A stretch of 64,000 bases of DNA from Volvariella volvacea V23 (lineage: Eukaryota; Basidiomycota; Agaricomycetes; Agaricales; Pluteaceae). Made by a program: the position numbers and the translations under genes. Positions 22,609 to 32,388 of this stretch are shown here, one piece after another; the first letter of the stretch is position 1, and every line of letters begins with the position of its first letter. The notes below the pieces were generated by a model. The model was not told the origin of the DNA. It did not search any database and worked only from the letters and a program-made list of their open reading frames with translations. The stretch is from NCBI GenBank assembly GCA_000349905.1, contig KB722762.1:134225-198224 (forward strand). Direction: 5' to 3'.

Positions 22609-23183
22609 GACGCTCGTTAAAGAATGGTCGTGTGGTTGAGGTCGTGATCCACAAAGAAGTATTAGATCAGAAATACAGCAAGTCGGGGATCTGAAGGTGG
22701 CAGAGAGAGCTGAAAGTGGCCTATATAGGAACCAAGGAATGGAGGGAGATCTCGACGCCCCGGGGAAGCTGAGCCTGTTTCTCCTAGGCTTGGCAATTGC
22801 CCTCTAACCCAAACATAGGCAAACACCCACCCACCTAGTATTTAAGTCAAATTTTGTCACCGGCGATTTCTTTAATGTCAACCCGCCTCCCCGCCTTAGA
22901 GTCACTTGTGTTCCTATTATCGCAGAAGGGAATTTGCAGGCGCTCGCGGAGAGGCAGAGAAATCTTCTCCAAGGAGAATCTTACTTAGTTACGATTGCGA
23001 ATTGTGCCTTCTGCCAGCTTCGTGTTGTAACCGAGCAAGATACATTCCAATCACTCCTGTCCTCGATGACTCTAATATACGTGCTGTCATAACGGTACAA
23101 CAATAATGATAGTGTTTTCCATTCGTTTCCATCAACAGCATTGCACAGCACAAGGACGATCTTCTGCGTAAATACGGCATCAC
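22609..23183. other. Promoter side of UBC16 and 3' side of HEM3
   Basis: A CTATATAG element at 22720-22728 lies about 115 bp upstream of the UBC16 start and is a candidate TATA box on the minus strand. No supported gene is present; the frame at 22906-23106 has no domain. Confidence 0.4.
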
Positions 23184-24503
23184 TTACCCGAGGGTTTGTT
23201 CAATTTTGCTGGCCTCATCTGCACTCTTCGCCTCTCCGATTCTACGTTCGCGATCTTTGTTAATTTCGTCCAAGATCTCTTTGGCACCGATTTCGATCAA
23301 AATCCGAGCCAGCTTTTCTCCAACCTTTTCAGCTTCTTCCACACTTGTCACCCTCTCCGTTAGCGTGTGTTCGACATGCTTTTCTCCATCAATACCAGTC
23401 ACACAGCCCGTCAACGTCAAAATGCCCTCCTGCTTTGATTCATCGCCATCATTGTCCAGCCGACTTGCTACACCGACCGGAACACTGCATCCTCCTTCTA
23501 GAACTCGCAGCAACCCGCGTTCAGCTACGCATCTCCATTGAGTTGGCCAATGAACCAAAGTTTTGCACAATTCCAGTGCTTGGGTGTCATCACCGCGAAT
23601 TTCGACGGCAAGGGCACCTTGAGAAACAGCGTGATATAGGATGGGGGCTTGAAGATCGGTTGTAATTCGATCTCCCATGCCTAACCGGACTAAACCGGCT
23701 TTTGCAAGGATAAGTGCGGCATAAGGACCGTCTGGTGCATCAAGCTTTGCCAATCGGGTGTTCCTGTGAACAGGGAAGAACAAGAGAAAGAATGGTCGGT
23801 TAGCAAGGGAACTCTCGTTGGTTAAGGAAATGACGTACAGATTTCCTCGCTAAGTGTGCCGAGGACATCATCAGCCTTCACTGGAGATTAGATGAAGCGA
23901 ATGAGAAAACGTACCACGTCCAAAAACTTCAAGTGTGGATACTTCCTCTTAAGCTGCGCCACTCTTCTCACACTACTCGTCCCAACCGTGCTACCATGTG
24001 GTAAATCTTCCAACGTTCTCCAACTCTCACCCTTCTTGACAACCAAGCTATCCACCGGATCCTCTCTTTCCAGAATCGCGCCGATAGCACATCCCTCGGG
24101 CAGGGCCGTTGGTACATCCTTTAGTGAATGAATGAGCATGTCCACGATATTTTCCTTGAGGGCCACTTCGAGCTCTTTGGTCCATAGTNNNNNNNNNNNN
24201 NNNNNNNNNNNNNNNNNNNNNNNNNNNNNNNNNNNNNNNNNNNNNNNNNNNNNNNNNNNNNNNNNNNNNNNNNNNNNNNNNNNNNNNNGCTTTTCCACCT
24301 AGGAGGTAGAGTGCTTGCGATTGATTTTTGTCACCGGCGGTTGACATAAAGGATGTGGCAAATTTGGGGGCATTGGGATCCTCAGGTGGGTATCGGTTAC
24401 GGAGAGAATCCAGAACGATATTAGTCTGGATTTGGGCCAGTTGGGAGGTCCGAGAGGCCAGTGTGAATGTTCGAGGAGCTGAGCTCGACGATGTAGAAGA
24501 CAT
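23184..24503 (-). CDS. HEM3: Porphobilinogen deaminase (hydroxymethylbilane synthase), interrupted by an assembly gap
   Basis: Cytosolic haem-pathway enzyme that joins four porphobilinogens into hydroxymethylbilane. Exons: 24289-24503, 23915-24188 (separated only by 100 Ns), 23839-23849 and 23184-23763. Motifs: [95 protein letters not shown] (dipyrromethane-binding arginines; RGN is in an 11-nt exon), and the cofactor Cys in [11 protein letters not shown]. With the Ns removed the codons meet exactly as GC|A (G-K-A-L-W-T-K) and the length is 359 residues, as in the family (~360). TAA at 23184 lies inside a GGTAAGT, so a further 3' exon is possible. Confidence 0.95.
24189..24288. other. Assembly gap of 100 N
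   Basis: Exactly 100 undetermined bases inside HEM3. The size is a common placeholder for a gap of unknown length. The flanking codons abut in frame when the Ns are ignored. Confidence 0.98.
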
Positions 24504-25115
24504 TATGCTGAATAATTGAGAGAAAGAGGACGAGGAGTATGTCGCACGATAACGAGTGGATCCTCTACCTATTTCACTGGCACGCTCCGATTCCTGACAT
24601 TTTGTTTCCGGACATCAGATATAAGATTATCTAAGCTATTAATATGGCCCGAATGCCAAAAATGGGTTATAATTAAAGGACAAGGTGTTGTTCTCACCAT
24701 CGTCAAGAACTTTGTTCACGCCGCGCTCTAACAGCATGGTCTTGTTCTCAGACGGTGGAGTATTGTAATCTACAGCGGTCAGGTAGAATGGCGCCTTCCA
24801 AAGGTGATCCGCTGCCTTGACAATAGTAGGGTTGGCTGGACTCCACAGTTTCTCGAAATATCTGACGAGGTATTATCTCGGCCAGAGATATATAATGAGG
24901 GATAATCTCCTTGCTTTCTTCAATTCGCGCTTCATTGCTTTGCGTCACCCCATTCATTCATCTTTTAGTTCTGCTTGGACAGACCCCTTTTCATTGATCC
25001 TCTCGACGGGGAATTTACACACTCATTTCATCCAACGATCCTTCAAGGTGTGTAAGCTGAGCACCTGTTCAGAGTTCAAGAATTAGGAGCTAATATATAA
25101 ATTGGCATTAGTACC
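24504..25115. promoter_or_regulatory. Divergent intergenic region HEM3/secreted protein gene
   Basis: Both flanking genes start here. ATATATAAT at 24888-24896 is a candidate TATA element for the plus-strand gene at 25116, which would leave a 5' UTR of roughly 190 bp. A second TATATAA at 25094-25100 is too close to the ATG to act as one. Small frames in the region are not supported. Confidence 0.4.
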
Positions 25116-26863
25116 ATGATCAAGATTAACTTATTTCTTACTCTTTCCTGTCTGACTTTGGCTGCCTACGCCTTCCCCCTCACGTTAAGCCGCCGCCAAT
25201 CTACTCCTGGCATTCCTGCTAGCCCAGGCGAACCCGAGCCCTTCATCTTACCGCCAATCCCATTTGAACCCCCTGGTATGCACATACCACTTGCTAAAAA
25301 GTACCCACTCATTTAATCCTCAACTAATAGGGCCTTCATTCGATAGTACAGCTACTCGCGCCGTGACGAGAGCCCAAATTAAAAACCTAGCCAACCCAAA
25401 TATATGCTTTGACGTCTCTGATTTCCGATCTGGGGACTTCAGATTCAATCTAGTACCTATTGCGCTGAGACCGTGCAATGCGTCCTTTGAGGGCCAACGT
25501 TTCGATCTTATTACTAGGGTGGGTGTGATGCTCGAAGGAACTCGAATTTAAGACTGAGCTTGCAATTCAGGGTGAACATAATCTCGTAGAAAACACAAAT
25601 AGGACCATCATAGTCTCAAGTCAACAGCTTACCTGCGTCGATCGGGAGTCCAACATCAGCGATCGTACCCGCCCGGGTTTAATGGCATGTGGGGGTCGAG
25701 CTGCCGGAGATGGCGAAACAAGCTTTGACCAGCAGTACTTCTTCGACCATTCCCTGACCATCGACGACCTTAGGCGTGGTATAGGGTTCACCCAAGTCCG
25801 GGATGCGCCTAATGGTGGTATTGGAGACGGGAACATTTGCCTGACCTTTGATCAGGACGGGTTTTTGAACAATAAGCCCTGCTCGCCACCAAACTTTTCT
25901 CCGGAACAAATCTGGATCGTAGAGGAGGTTGCGGAGGGGGAGGGGCAAAGTAGTGCAAGTAGTAGCGATGTGCCAGCTACGAGCAGTACTTCGTCTACGC
26001 TTACTCCTTCGTCTGTGACTCCTACAAGCACGAGCACGAGCACGAGCACTACAAGCACGACTGGTACAAGCGTCGTTGCTACTCCAACTGCGTCACCTTC
26101 ACCTTCGCCCATTCCAACATCGTCATCTACCCCGCGCCTCATCCCAAATTGTCGACATAGTCACACCGTCAGAAGCCAACCTAAGCCAACTCGGGCAGCT
26201 GGGGGCGGAGAAGCCGAACTTCCGGAACCCTTTATTCTTCCACCTCCAGGACGGGATGGTCCAGGTCCTACTTTCGACGCTACAGCCACGCGTGCGGCCA
26301 CTAACGCCTCGATTCGTAGCGTCGCAAACCCAGAGTTGTGCTTTGACGTTTCGGATTTCAGGGCTGGGGATTTTAGATTTAACTTGGTTCCCATCGCATT
26401 AAGAAGGTGCGACAGGACTAGAGAGGGGCAGAGATTCGACCTAATCACCAAGGTCGGTGTTCAGAGATATGCTCATTTGCGACACTAATAGTTACTCCAA
26501 TTCAAGGGCGAACATAATAACGTTGAAGACGGAAGCCGAACTATCATAGTCTCAAGCCAACAATTAACCTGCATAGACCGCATCGCAAACATCAACGACC
26601 GCACCCGTCCAGGTCTATTCGCATGCGGCGGTCGAGCCGCCGGCGATGGCGAAACGAGCTTCGATCAGCAATACTTCTTCAACTCTTCCTCCACACCAGA
26701 TGACCTCAAGCACGGCATCGGGTTTGCGCAGATTAGGGATGCGGCGAATGATGGGGTTGGAGAGGGGAATGTATGCTTGACCCTGAATGAGGATGGGTTT
26801 TTGGATAGTAAGCCTTGTGCGCCCCCAGAGTTTTTGGCGGAACAGCTTTGGATTGTGGAGTAG
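25116..26863 (+). CDS. Secreted protein with two tandem copies of an unrecognised domain
   Basis: Four exons (25116-25275, 25331-25518, 25571-26452, 26507-26863) give 528 residues. The N-terminus (MIKINLFLTLSCLTLAAYA) is a clear signal peptide, followed by a possible KEX2-like site (SRRQS). Each copy of the domain (about 165 residues) contains FDxTATRA, CFDVSDFRxGDFRFNLVPIA, GQRFDLIT, GEHN, TIIVSSQQLTC, ACGGRAAGDGETSFDQQYFF, GIGF and a final EQxWIVE. Cys positions are conserved in both copies. A Ser/Thr-rich, presumably O-glycosylated linker (near 25970-26130) separates them. An intron at the same site and phase lies between LIT(R/K) and GEHN in both copies, so the duplication copied the intron. 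I do not recognise the domain; an extracellular or cell-wall role is inferred from the signal peptide and linker only. Confidence 0.85.
26025..26060 (+). repeat. Short tandem repeat AGCACG encoding Ser-Thr
   Basis: Three to four AGCACG units followed by related AGCAC/ACAAGC units encode the Thr/Ser linker of the secreted two-domain protein. Length variation between strains would be expected. Confidence 0.7.
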
Positions 26864-27160
26864 GATTTTTTTTGGTTCGTGGAAGTCTGGATACCCTCTG
26901 TACTGTCTACCCGCTATGTGTAAGTGTGTACGCGATGAAATGCAAAAATTGATGTATAATGTAAATATTTAGGCGGAAACGGAGTCCCGTACTCTTGTCC
27001 AGGAAGCTGGCATATTATTGAGCCCAGACTGACACGGTCGTCAGACTACTGACTCTTTCCTGAAATATCTCAATCAGCCTCCACCATCAGGAATTACTTG
27101 TACGTGAAATCTCCTCTACGATGAATTGTCGAGTGCTGAACCAAGGAAGTAGTAGTACCT
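26864..27160. other. Intergenic region secreted protein/CMD-like gene
   Basis: About 300 bp with the 3' UTR of the secreted protein gene and the promoter of the CMD-like gene. Nothing else was seen. Confidence 0.45.
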
Positions 27161-27889
27161 ATGACGTCAGAGCAATTAAGCGAACAATGTACACGTTCTG
27201 AGCGACCTAACCAAGCTGCTCACGAAGAATTGTATAAAGCTGGGATGGAAATACGGCGAAAGGTGATGGTGAGTAGATACTGGTCTCATGCCTTAACTCT
27301 ACAACTATTCGCGGGACAGGGGGATGCATATGTCGATAATCAACTTAAAAAGGGTGTATCGGAATTTATGAAGCCTATGCAAGAGGTGAGACTGTATTCG
27401 AGAAATCAAAGTAATTCGCTCACCATGAAGCCCAGCTCGCCACTGAGGTCAGGGTTTCCTGTCTTCCTAGTTGGCAAGTCTTGATCATCCTCCTTTTGTA
27501 GGCCGCATGGGGTTCGGTTTGGACTCGTCCTGGACTTGAACTGAAACAGCGCAGTTTAATCAATATAGCCTTGCTTGCATACCAAGCAAAGCATGCAGAG
27601 GTAAGTTTGTCAAATCCTAGTTCAGGATTTGCGAGAAATAACTGATTGCTTCGAAGCTCGCCGGACACGTCAGGTATGTGAACTTCTCCCCCATGCATCT
27701 ACACTTCACACCAAATGTTTTCGATACGGCAATAGAGGTGCAATTGTAAATGGAGCGACAGAAATCGAAATTCGAGAGACTTTACTGCATACATCGATAT
27801 ACTGTGGAATGCCGACTGGAATGGAGAGTTTTCGAGTGGCAGATGCAGCACTGGAGAGGCTGAAGGAGGAGGGGCTGATATCGAGGTAA
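27161..27889 (+). CDS. Carboxymuconolactone decarboxylase (CMD)-family protein
   Basis: Six exons: 27161-27268, 27320-27385, 27436-27447 (12 nt), 27502-27600, 27657-27673 (17 nt) and 27736-27889, giving 151 residues. Motifs: AHEELYKAGMEIRRKVMG, FMKPMQELATEAAWGSVWTR, RSLINIALLAYQAKHAEL, AGHVRGAIVNGATEIEIRE and HTSIYCGMPTGMESFRVA, the all-helical CMD fold. The family includes gamma-carboxymuconolactone decarboxylase of aromatic breakdown and AhpD peroxidase-like proteins. AhpD's paired CxxC is absent here, so the decarboxylase-like branch fits better, but the substrate is unknown. The gene ends 73 bp from the convergent DABB paralog A. Two tiny exons are placed by phase and conservation. Confidence 0.88.
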
Positions 27890-27962
27890 TAGTTATAGCA
27901 ATCACATTTTCAGTCAACTTCGATACAAATATAGCATACATTTTTTGCCCAGCTTCGAGCCC

Positions 27963-28764
27963 TTACCGTTTTGCAAAATCCCTATACAATTCAAACGACC
28001 TGACTTCATAATCCTTCACAAACCCTCTCAGCTTCTCAGCCCGGACAGTTACAGCCTTCATCTCCTCCGACTCGGCATAACCTGGCTGGTCGAATTCATG
28101 GATGCTCAAGAATTTCACTGGGACAGGGCTCTCCTTCTTTCCACCCACCCTTTCCGGCCCAACAGTATTCTGTCCCAGATCAACGGAATCCACGAGCTCG
28201 TATCTCCTCCCTCTGACCCATCCAGGCACTTTAGCCACCGACTCCACAGACTCGTTCTCCCGGAAGTCTTTTAGTGCCTTCCGCGCCTCCTCACTATCCT
28301 CGACGTCGTAAGCAGTGATCAAAAGGTACTTCCCGGGAACCTCTGAACTAGGCCCAGTGGCACTCTTTCCGACACTCTCGAGTGTCCACTCCGAGACTTG
28401 CTTGTATATTCTTCGCTGGAGGAGCTCGATTTCGCGTAATATGTAGCGTTCGTTATCGGAGGCGTTGATTTGGACCTGCCGGTATTCAGAACCTTCGAGA
28501 GTCGAAGGGGATTTCAAATCGTAGAGGGCAAGCCATTCGGGATTTTTGGAGTCGTTGGCTTTGTAGCGGAGTGCGGTGTAGATTTCCGAGAGGGCTATAC
28601 GAGCTGGTGCGTGTTCGTTGTCGTACCAATCTGGTTTCCGGGATCAGTAAGTCTCAAAGGATGGGCAATTTGGGTGTGGATGCCGTACCATTGAAGGCTG
28701 TTTCGCCGATGGTAGTGCCAGGATCGGCGTAGGCGAAGAGTAGTCCCTTTGGATCCCCAGCCAT
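27963..28764 (-). CDS. EthD/DABB-like two-barrel protein, paralog A
   Basis: First of three tandem minus-strand paralogs. Two exons; the intron follows AFN and joins to DWYDNEHAPAR (about 28630-28690). Start MAGDPKGLLFAYADPG at 28764. The ~245-residue protein seems built from two dimeric alpha-beta barrel (ferredoxin-like) repeats: repeat 1 with GLLFAYADPG, DWYDNEHAPAR and WLALYDL; repeat 2 with GKYLLITAYDV, FRENESVESVAKVPGWVRGR and VKFLSIHEFDQPG. DABB/EthD-type folds occur in monooxygenases, decarboxylases and isomerases acting on small aromatics. The His of the N-E-H motif in repeat 1 could be functional. A TATAAA on the minus strand at 28968-28973 is a plausible promoter element. The fold assignment is by pattern only. 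Confidence 0.78.
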
Positions 28765-29427
28765 GATCCGATTGTTGGAGAGGTGCTGAGAAGACAAGAT
28801 GTTTTGTGCGGGTTTGCTCCGGCTGAAAGTGAATGTGATTGGTTGATGAGTTGGTTGTGAAACCTCTTTTAAGTGGTTCAGTCCCAAGTGCTTGAGCTAA
28901 GATGCTCAACAGGAGCAGAGCGACCGTTTTCAGAAGTAGGATGGTAGAGTTCGAAATGCGAGGGCCTTTATATCCTCTGGGCGCGGTGATCCTCTCTAAT
29001 GACCATTACATAGCTAAGCATCATAGGGAAGATGGTAGAATAGACGAGGGGAGAGAAGTATCAAGAAACGACGAAATTCAAGGAGCGATTACAAAGAGCA
29101 GTAAGATTCAGTTTGTAATCCAAAGAGTAGCAAGGTTTGCGTGATCTCGTTCAAGAGCGCGTCCGTCATGCTCTTCTTCGCCCTGCGAAACCAATTCTAC
29201 GCGACCATTCTCTTGAGAGTCCTCCAACTCGTTTTGCGCCTCCTAATTTGCCTAAAGATGTGACGTTTGTTATGGGAGCTGAGGTTCGGAGTTTAACTAA
29301 CCAAGGATCCTGCGATATCCTGCATTCGCCAAGTCAGTACATGATGAATATATGGTACATAATACATATATAAGAAATGAGCACAATTGGTTAATTTTAT
29401 GCGATCAAGCCTGGTCCCATCAAACCT
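28765..29427. other. Spacer between DABB paralogs A and B
   Basis: About 660 bp holding the promoter of paralog A and the 3' UTR of paralog B. Plus-strand frames at 28902-29144 and 29137-29373 have no recognisable domain and look like chance. Confidence 0.45.
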
Positions 29428-30234
29428 CTACCTCCCCTGCCGCCGATACTCCTTATGCAGCCCGAATAATCGCAACTGTAATCCCCTCGCAGTCTCTTCA
29501 AATCTTTCGAACCGAGGCGTGTCCGTCAACTGTTTCATCGCCTCGGATTCGAAAAATCCAGGTTGGTTGAATTCATGGATAGTCAAAAACTTCATCGGCA
29601 TCGGGCTCCTTCTCAAACCTTTCCCATCTTTCTTCGCATTGCGACCCATCTCGAGCTTATCAACGAGCTGATACCTCCTTCCTCTAGCCCATCCAGGAAT
29701 CCTGGACACACCCTCCATATTCTCCATCTCGTAGAAATCGTTCAAGTCCTTCTCAGCCCCTTCTCCCTCGACACTTACATCAACCACTAGGAGGTACCTC
29801 CCCGGCACCTCTCTCCCCGGCTCTGCACTGCTCTGTCCTACTCTCTCGGGGTCCCAGTAAGAGACTTGCTCGTATTTTCTGACCTGAAGCATTTCCAGCT
29901 CAGGCATAATCTGGCGCTCTGTATCCGATCCTTCCTCCATAAGTTTCTGGTGCTCGGGTGATGTAGCTGCCTCGGGTGTTTCTGTGTCGTACAACGCGAG
30001 GTATTGCGGAATTTGCGAGTCTGTGGCTTTATACCTGGCTGCCGTATAAAATCCCGGAAGCTTCAAACGCGCTGGGGCGTGTTCGTTGTCGTACCAGTCT
30101 AGTAAATAATAATTAGTACGGGGCACAAACGGCGGGTCCAGCAGGAAAGAGAAAGTACCCGTATATGCGTCCTCGTCGACGATGTCACCGGGTTCTGAAT
30201 AGACGAAGAGCAGTCCCTTTGCGTCGGCTGCCAT
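29428..30234 (-). CDS. EthD/DABB-like two-barrel protein, paralog B
   Basis: Middle member of the tandem family. Start MAADAKGLLFVYSEPGD at 30234, end YRRQGR at 29428. The intron at the family position (GTACTTTC...TTACTAG, after DAYTG and before DWYDNEHAPARL) happens to be open in frame, so an unspliced reading also translates; paralogs A and C show it should be removed. Repeat 1: DWYDNEHAPAR, GFYTAARYKA, YLALYDTE. Repeat 2: GRYLLVVDVSV, DFYEMENMEGVSRIPGWARG, MKFLTIHEFNQPGFFES. Compared with paralog C the acidic-His position in repeat 2 is changed (E-M-E-N-M). Function unknown; see paralog A for the family reasoning. Confidence 0.78.
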   Translation of the reverse strand: MAADAKGLLFVYSEPGDIVDEDAYTGTFSFLLDPPFVPRTNYYLLDWYDNEHAPARLKLPGFYTAARYKATDSQIPQYLALYDTETPEAATSPEHQKLMEEGSDTERQIMPELEMLQVRKYEQVSYWDPERVGQSSAEPGREVPGRYLLVVDVSVEGEGAEKDLNDFYEMENMEGVSRIPGWARGRRYQLVDKLEMGRNAKKDGKGLRRSPMPMKFLTIHEFNQPGFFESEAMKQLTDTPRFERFEETARGLQLRLFGLHKEYRRQGR

Positions 30235-30743
30235 ATTTTATCAGAGGGGTGGAAGCAAGTATTACTGACAAGTAGGTGACGGACTTTGGTGAAACTTGCG
30301 CCTTTTTAATACGATTCGCTTCACTGCGCCACGCTCCCCGACCATTTCCAGCATTTATCAAATGCTCCACCGACACGGAAGGCATTAGTATAAACATAGA
30401 AACATTGCCTACTGTCTCCTCGGATATCCATGCGACCATCGGTACACCTGGGGTCTATCCCGACGAGGTGAAACTCGTTGTGTGGTTGTATCGCTAGTGT
30501 TTCAACGTTTCCGAAGGCCAAAAAGTGTTTACATTGTCCTAGAGCAAGGTCACCTTCGAACATAGGCATGAGATACTATCGCACAACTCGTTCAATGGAA
30601 CTAACACGTGCTTATCAGCATCTCCGCTTGGCGCTTCATTCGTTCCCCCGACGTAATTTCAGTTGAATGGATCAGAATGTCTATTTCAGCCAACTGAATA
30701 TACGGACACTGGCCTGGAACATCTGGCCTATTGATTGACACGG
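30235..30743. other. Spacer between DABB paralogs B and C
   Basis: About 500 bp with the promoter of paralog B and the 3' UTR of paralog C. No supported gene. Confidence 0.45.
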
Positions 30744-31575
30744 TTATTTTGAATCCTTCTTGAACGCTTTATGCACCTCATATACCCTAGCTTCCAACCC
30801 GGTCAACATTGCCGAAATCCTCTGAATCCAAGGCGTACGATTCATCTCTTTAACCTCTTTCGACCCCCAAAACCCCGGCCCATCGAATTCATGCACGCTC
30901 AAATATTTCATCACTTTGAGACTTGGCCTGGCAATCGAGCTCTCCCACCCAAAGTCATGTCCGTAACTGACATTATTCCCTCCAACGTTGGTAGCATTGC
31001 TATTGCGCCCCAGCTCGACCGAGTCGATGAGCTCAAATCTCCTTCCCTGAATCCACCCCGGAATTCTGGACGCCATCAGCATGTGTTCTTCCTCGTAGAA
31101 TTTGTGCAGTTCTGCCTCCCCTGACTCCCCAATGTTCACTGAGACAGTTAAAATAAATTTCGTGGGATTGGTGGGGCGAGGTCTTCCTACCCTCTCCAGA
31201 GTCCAGTGGGACACTTGTTTGTATAGCCTCTGCTGGTATATATCTGCATGGGAGGGTGTACGACGTTCGCCTTCCGAGTCGCTATTGAGAGCTGAGGGTT
31301 GGAGACATTCTAGGGAATTCAGGTCGTAGAGGGTGAGCCACTTGGGACTTTGGAGGTCGTATGATTTATAGGTTATGGCAGAGTGGATGCCCGGGGCAGC
31401 TAAACGGGCAGGGACGTGCTCGTTACTGTACCAGTCTGTTGTTAGCATAGGTTAGCGCTCATCATCAAGAAATATAATTATAGATTGCACAACACATACT
31501 ACTGAACGTAGTCTCGTTGAGAGAGAAACCAGGCTCAGCATATACGAGCAGCAATCCCCTTGTATCTTCAGCCAT
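30744..31575 (-). CDS. EthD/DABB-like two-barrel protein, paralog C
   Basis: Third tandem member. Start at 31575 (MAEDTRGLLLVYAEPGFSL), intron at the family position after ETTFS and before DWYSNEHVPARLAAPG, end FKKDSK at 30744. Repeat 1 carries DWYSNEHVPAR and WLTLYDL; repeat 2 carries KFILTVSVNIG, KFYEEEHMLMASRIPGWIQG and VMKYLSVHEFDGPGFWGS. Here both repeats retain a Tyr..Glu-His pattern, so this copy best shows the internal duplication. An insertion (NSNATNVGGNNVSYGHD) lies between the strands of repeat 2 and is missing in the other paralogs. Function unknown. Confidence 0.78.
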
Positions 31576-32388
31576 GGTTCGCGTGTCGAAGAGGAGGATA
31601 TGAGAAAGCAAAGGATTGATACAGGAGTTCCGCCAACTCACTGGAGACTTTAGGAGAATGAGCCAACGTCGACAACCCCCTTATTATAGCGTAGGAAGAT
31701 CTCCAGAGGGCCCTCATTTCAGGCAACGAAAAGCCACGATGAGGAGAATCGTTAGTCATGCCATTCCGCCTTAATATATCACGCTTGCGGGAGAGACCTG
31801 GCGTATAGTCCGACTCCACTGGCCTACTGGCGCTTCGGTCGGGGAATATGGGCGCAACGAGAGGCCTCTGATTAATTTCCCCAAAGGGTCGAATGTTCTG
31901 CGCGTTGGTCGGTATTTGTGGCAGAGGCGATTGCGGGTGATAGAGTTACTCAGCTAGCACTGTGATGGTGCCACGAAACAATTCCACTGCACTGTTTCGA
32001 GACTAGTGTGGCTTGTGTCCAATTAACCGAAAGGCTCAGTTGCCTCGCTCGAATAAATTCATACCAACCGAAAAGGAAAAATACATGCAGATAAATCACA
32101 ACAGACAACCAAACAACAATGTTCGTAGCAAAGCTACCTCGAAACTTGAAGAAAGGAGTGGGGAGTGAGAGAGATAGTAGAGGTGTTAGAGAAAGGACAG
32201 AAAATAAGGTCAGATTAACGAGTGCAGTCATTAAAGGGGTAACAGTTTTTCGCTTGTACCATTTCAAAAATAGTGCGAGCGGGTTTTGACGTGTCCAGTA
32301 CACACGAAATAAAGACCCAGCGCTAAGAAGTTCGTCAATATCGTTAATCATCCAGTGAGTGTAGTGATAAGCCGACCTTTTTTACGAG
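31576..32388. other. Intergenic region, possible hydrophobic small ORF
   Basis: Promoter of DABB paralog C and 3' UTR of the VID30 gene. A minus-strand frame at 31950-32351 (133 codons) is strongly hydrophobic in its middle (two possible membrane spans), but the strand is pyrimidine-rich, which by itself produces Leu/Phe/Ser-rich translations, so I do not call it a gene. Confidence 0.4.

Noticed and set aside
25116..31575. Idea that the secreted protein, CMD-like and DABB genes form a classical secondary-metabolite cluster
   Set aside because: No polyketide synthase, peptide synthetase, terpene cyclase, P450 or transporter is present; only a loose CMD/DABB grouping is kept as a hypothesis.
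31950..32351. Hydrophobic 133-codon frame that looks like a small membrane protein
   Set aside because: Pyrimidine-rich strand bias yields such translations by chance; no homology or splice structure supports it.
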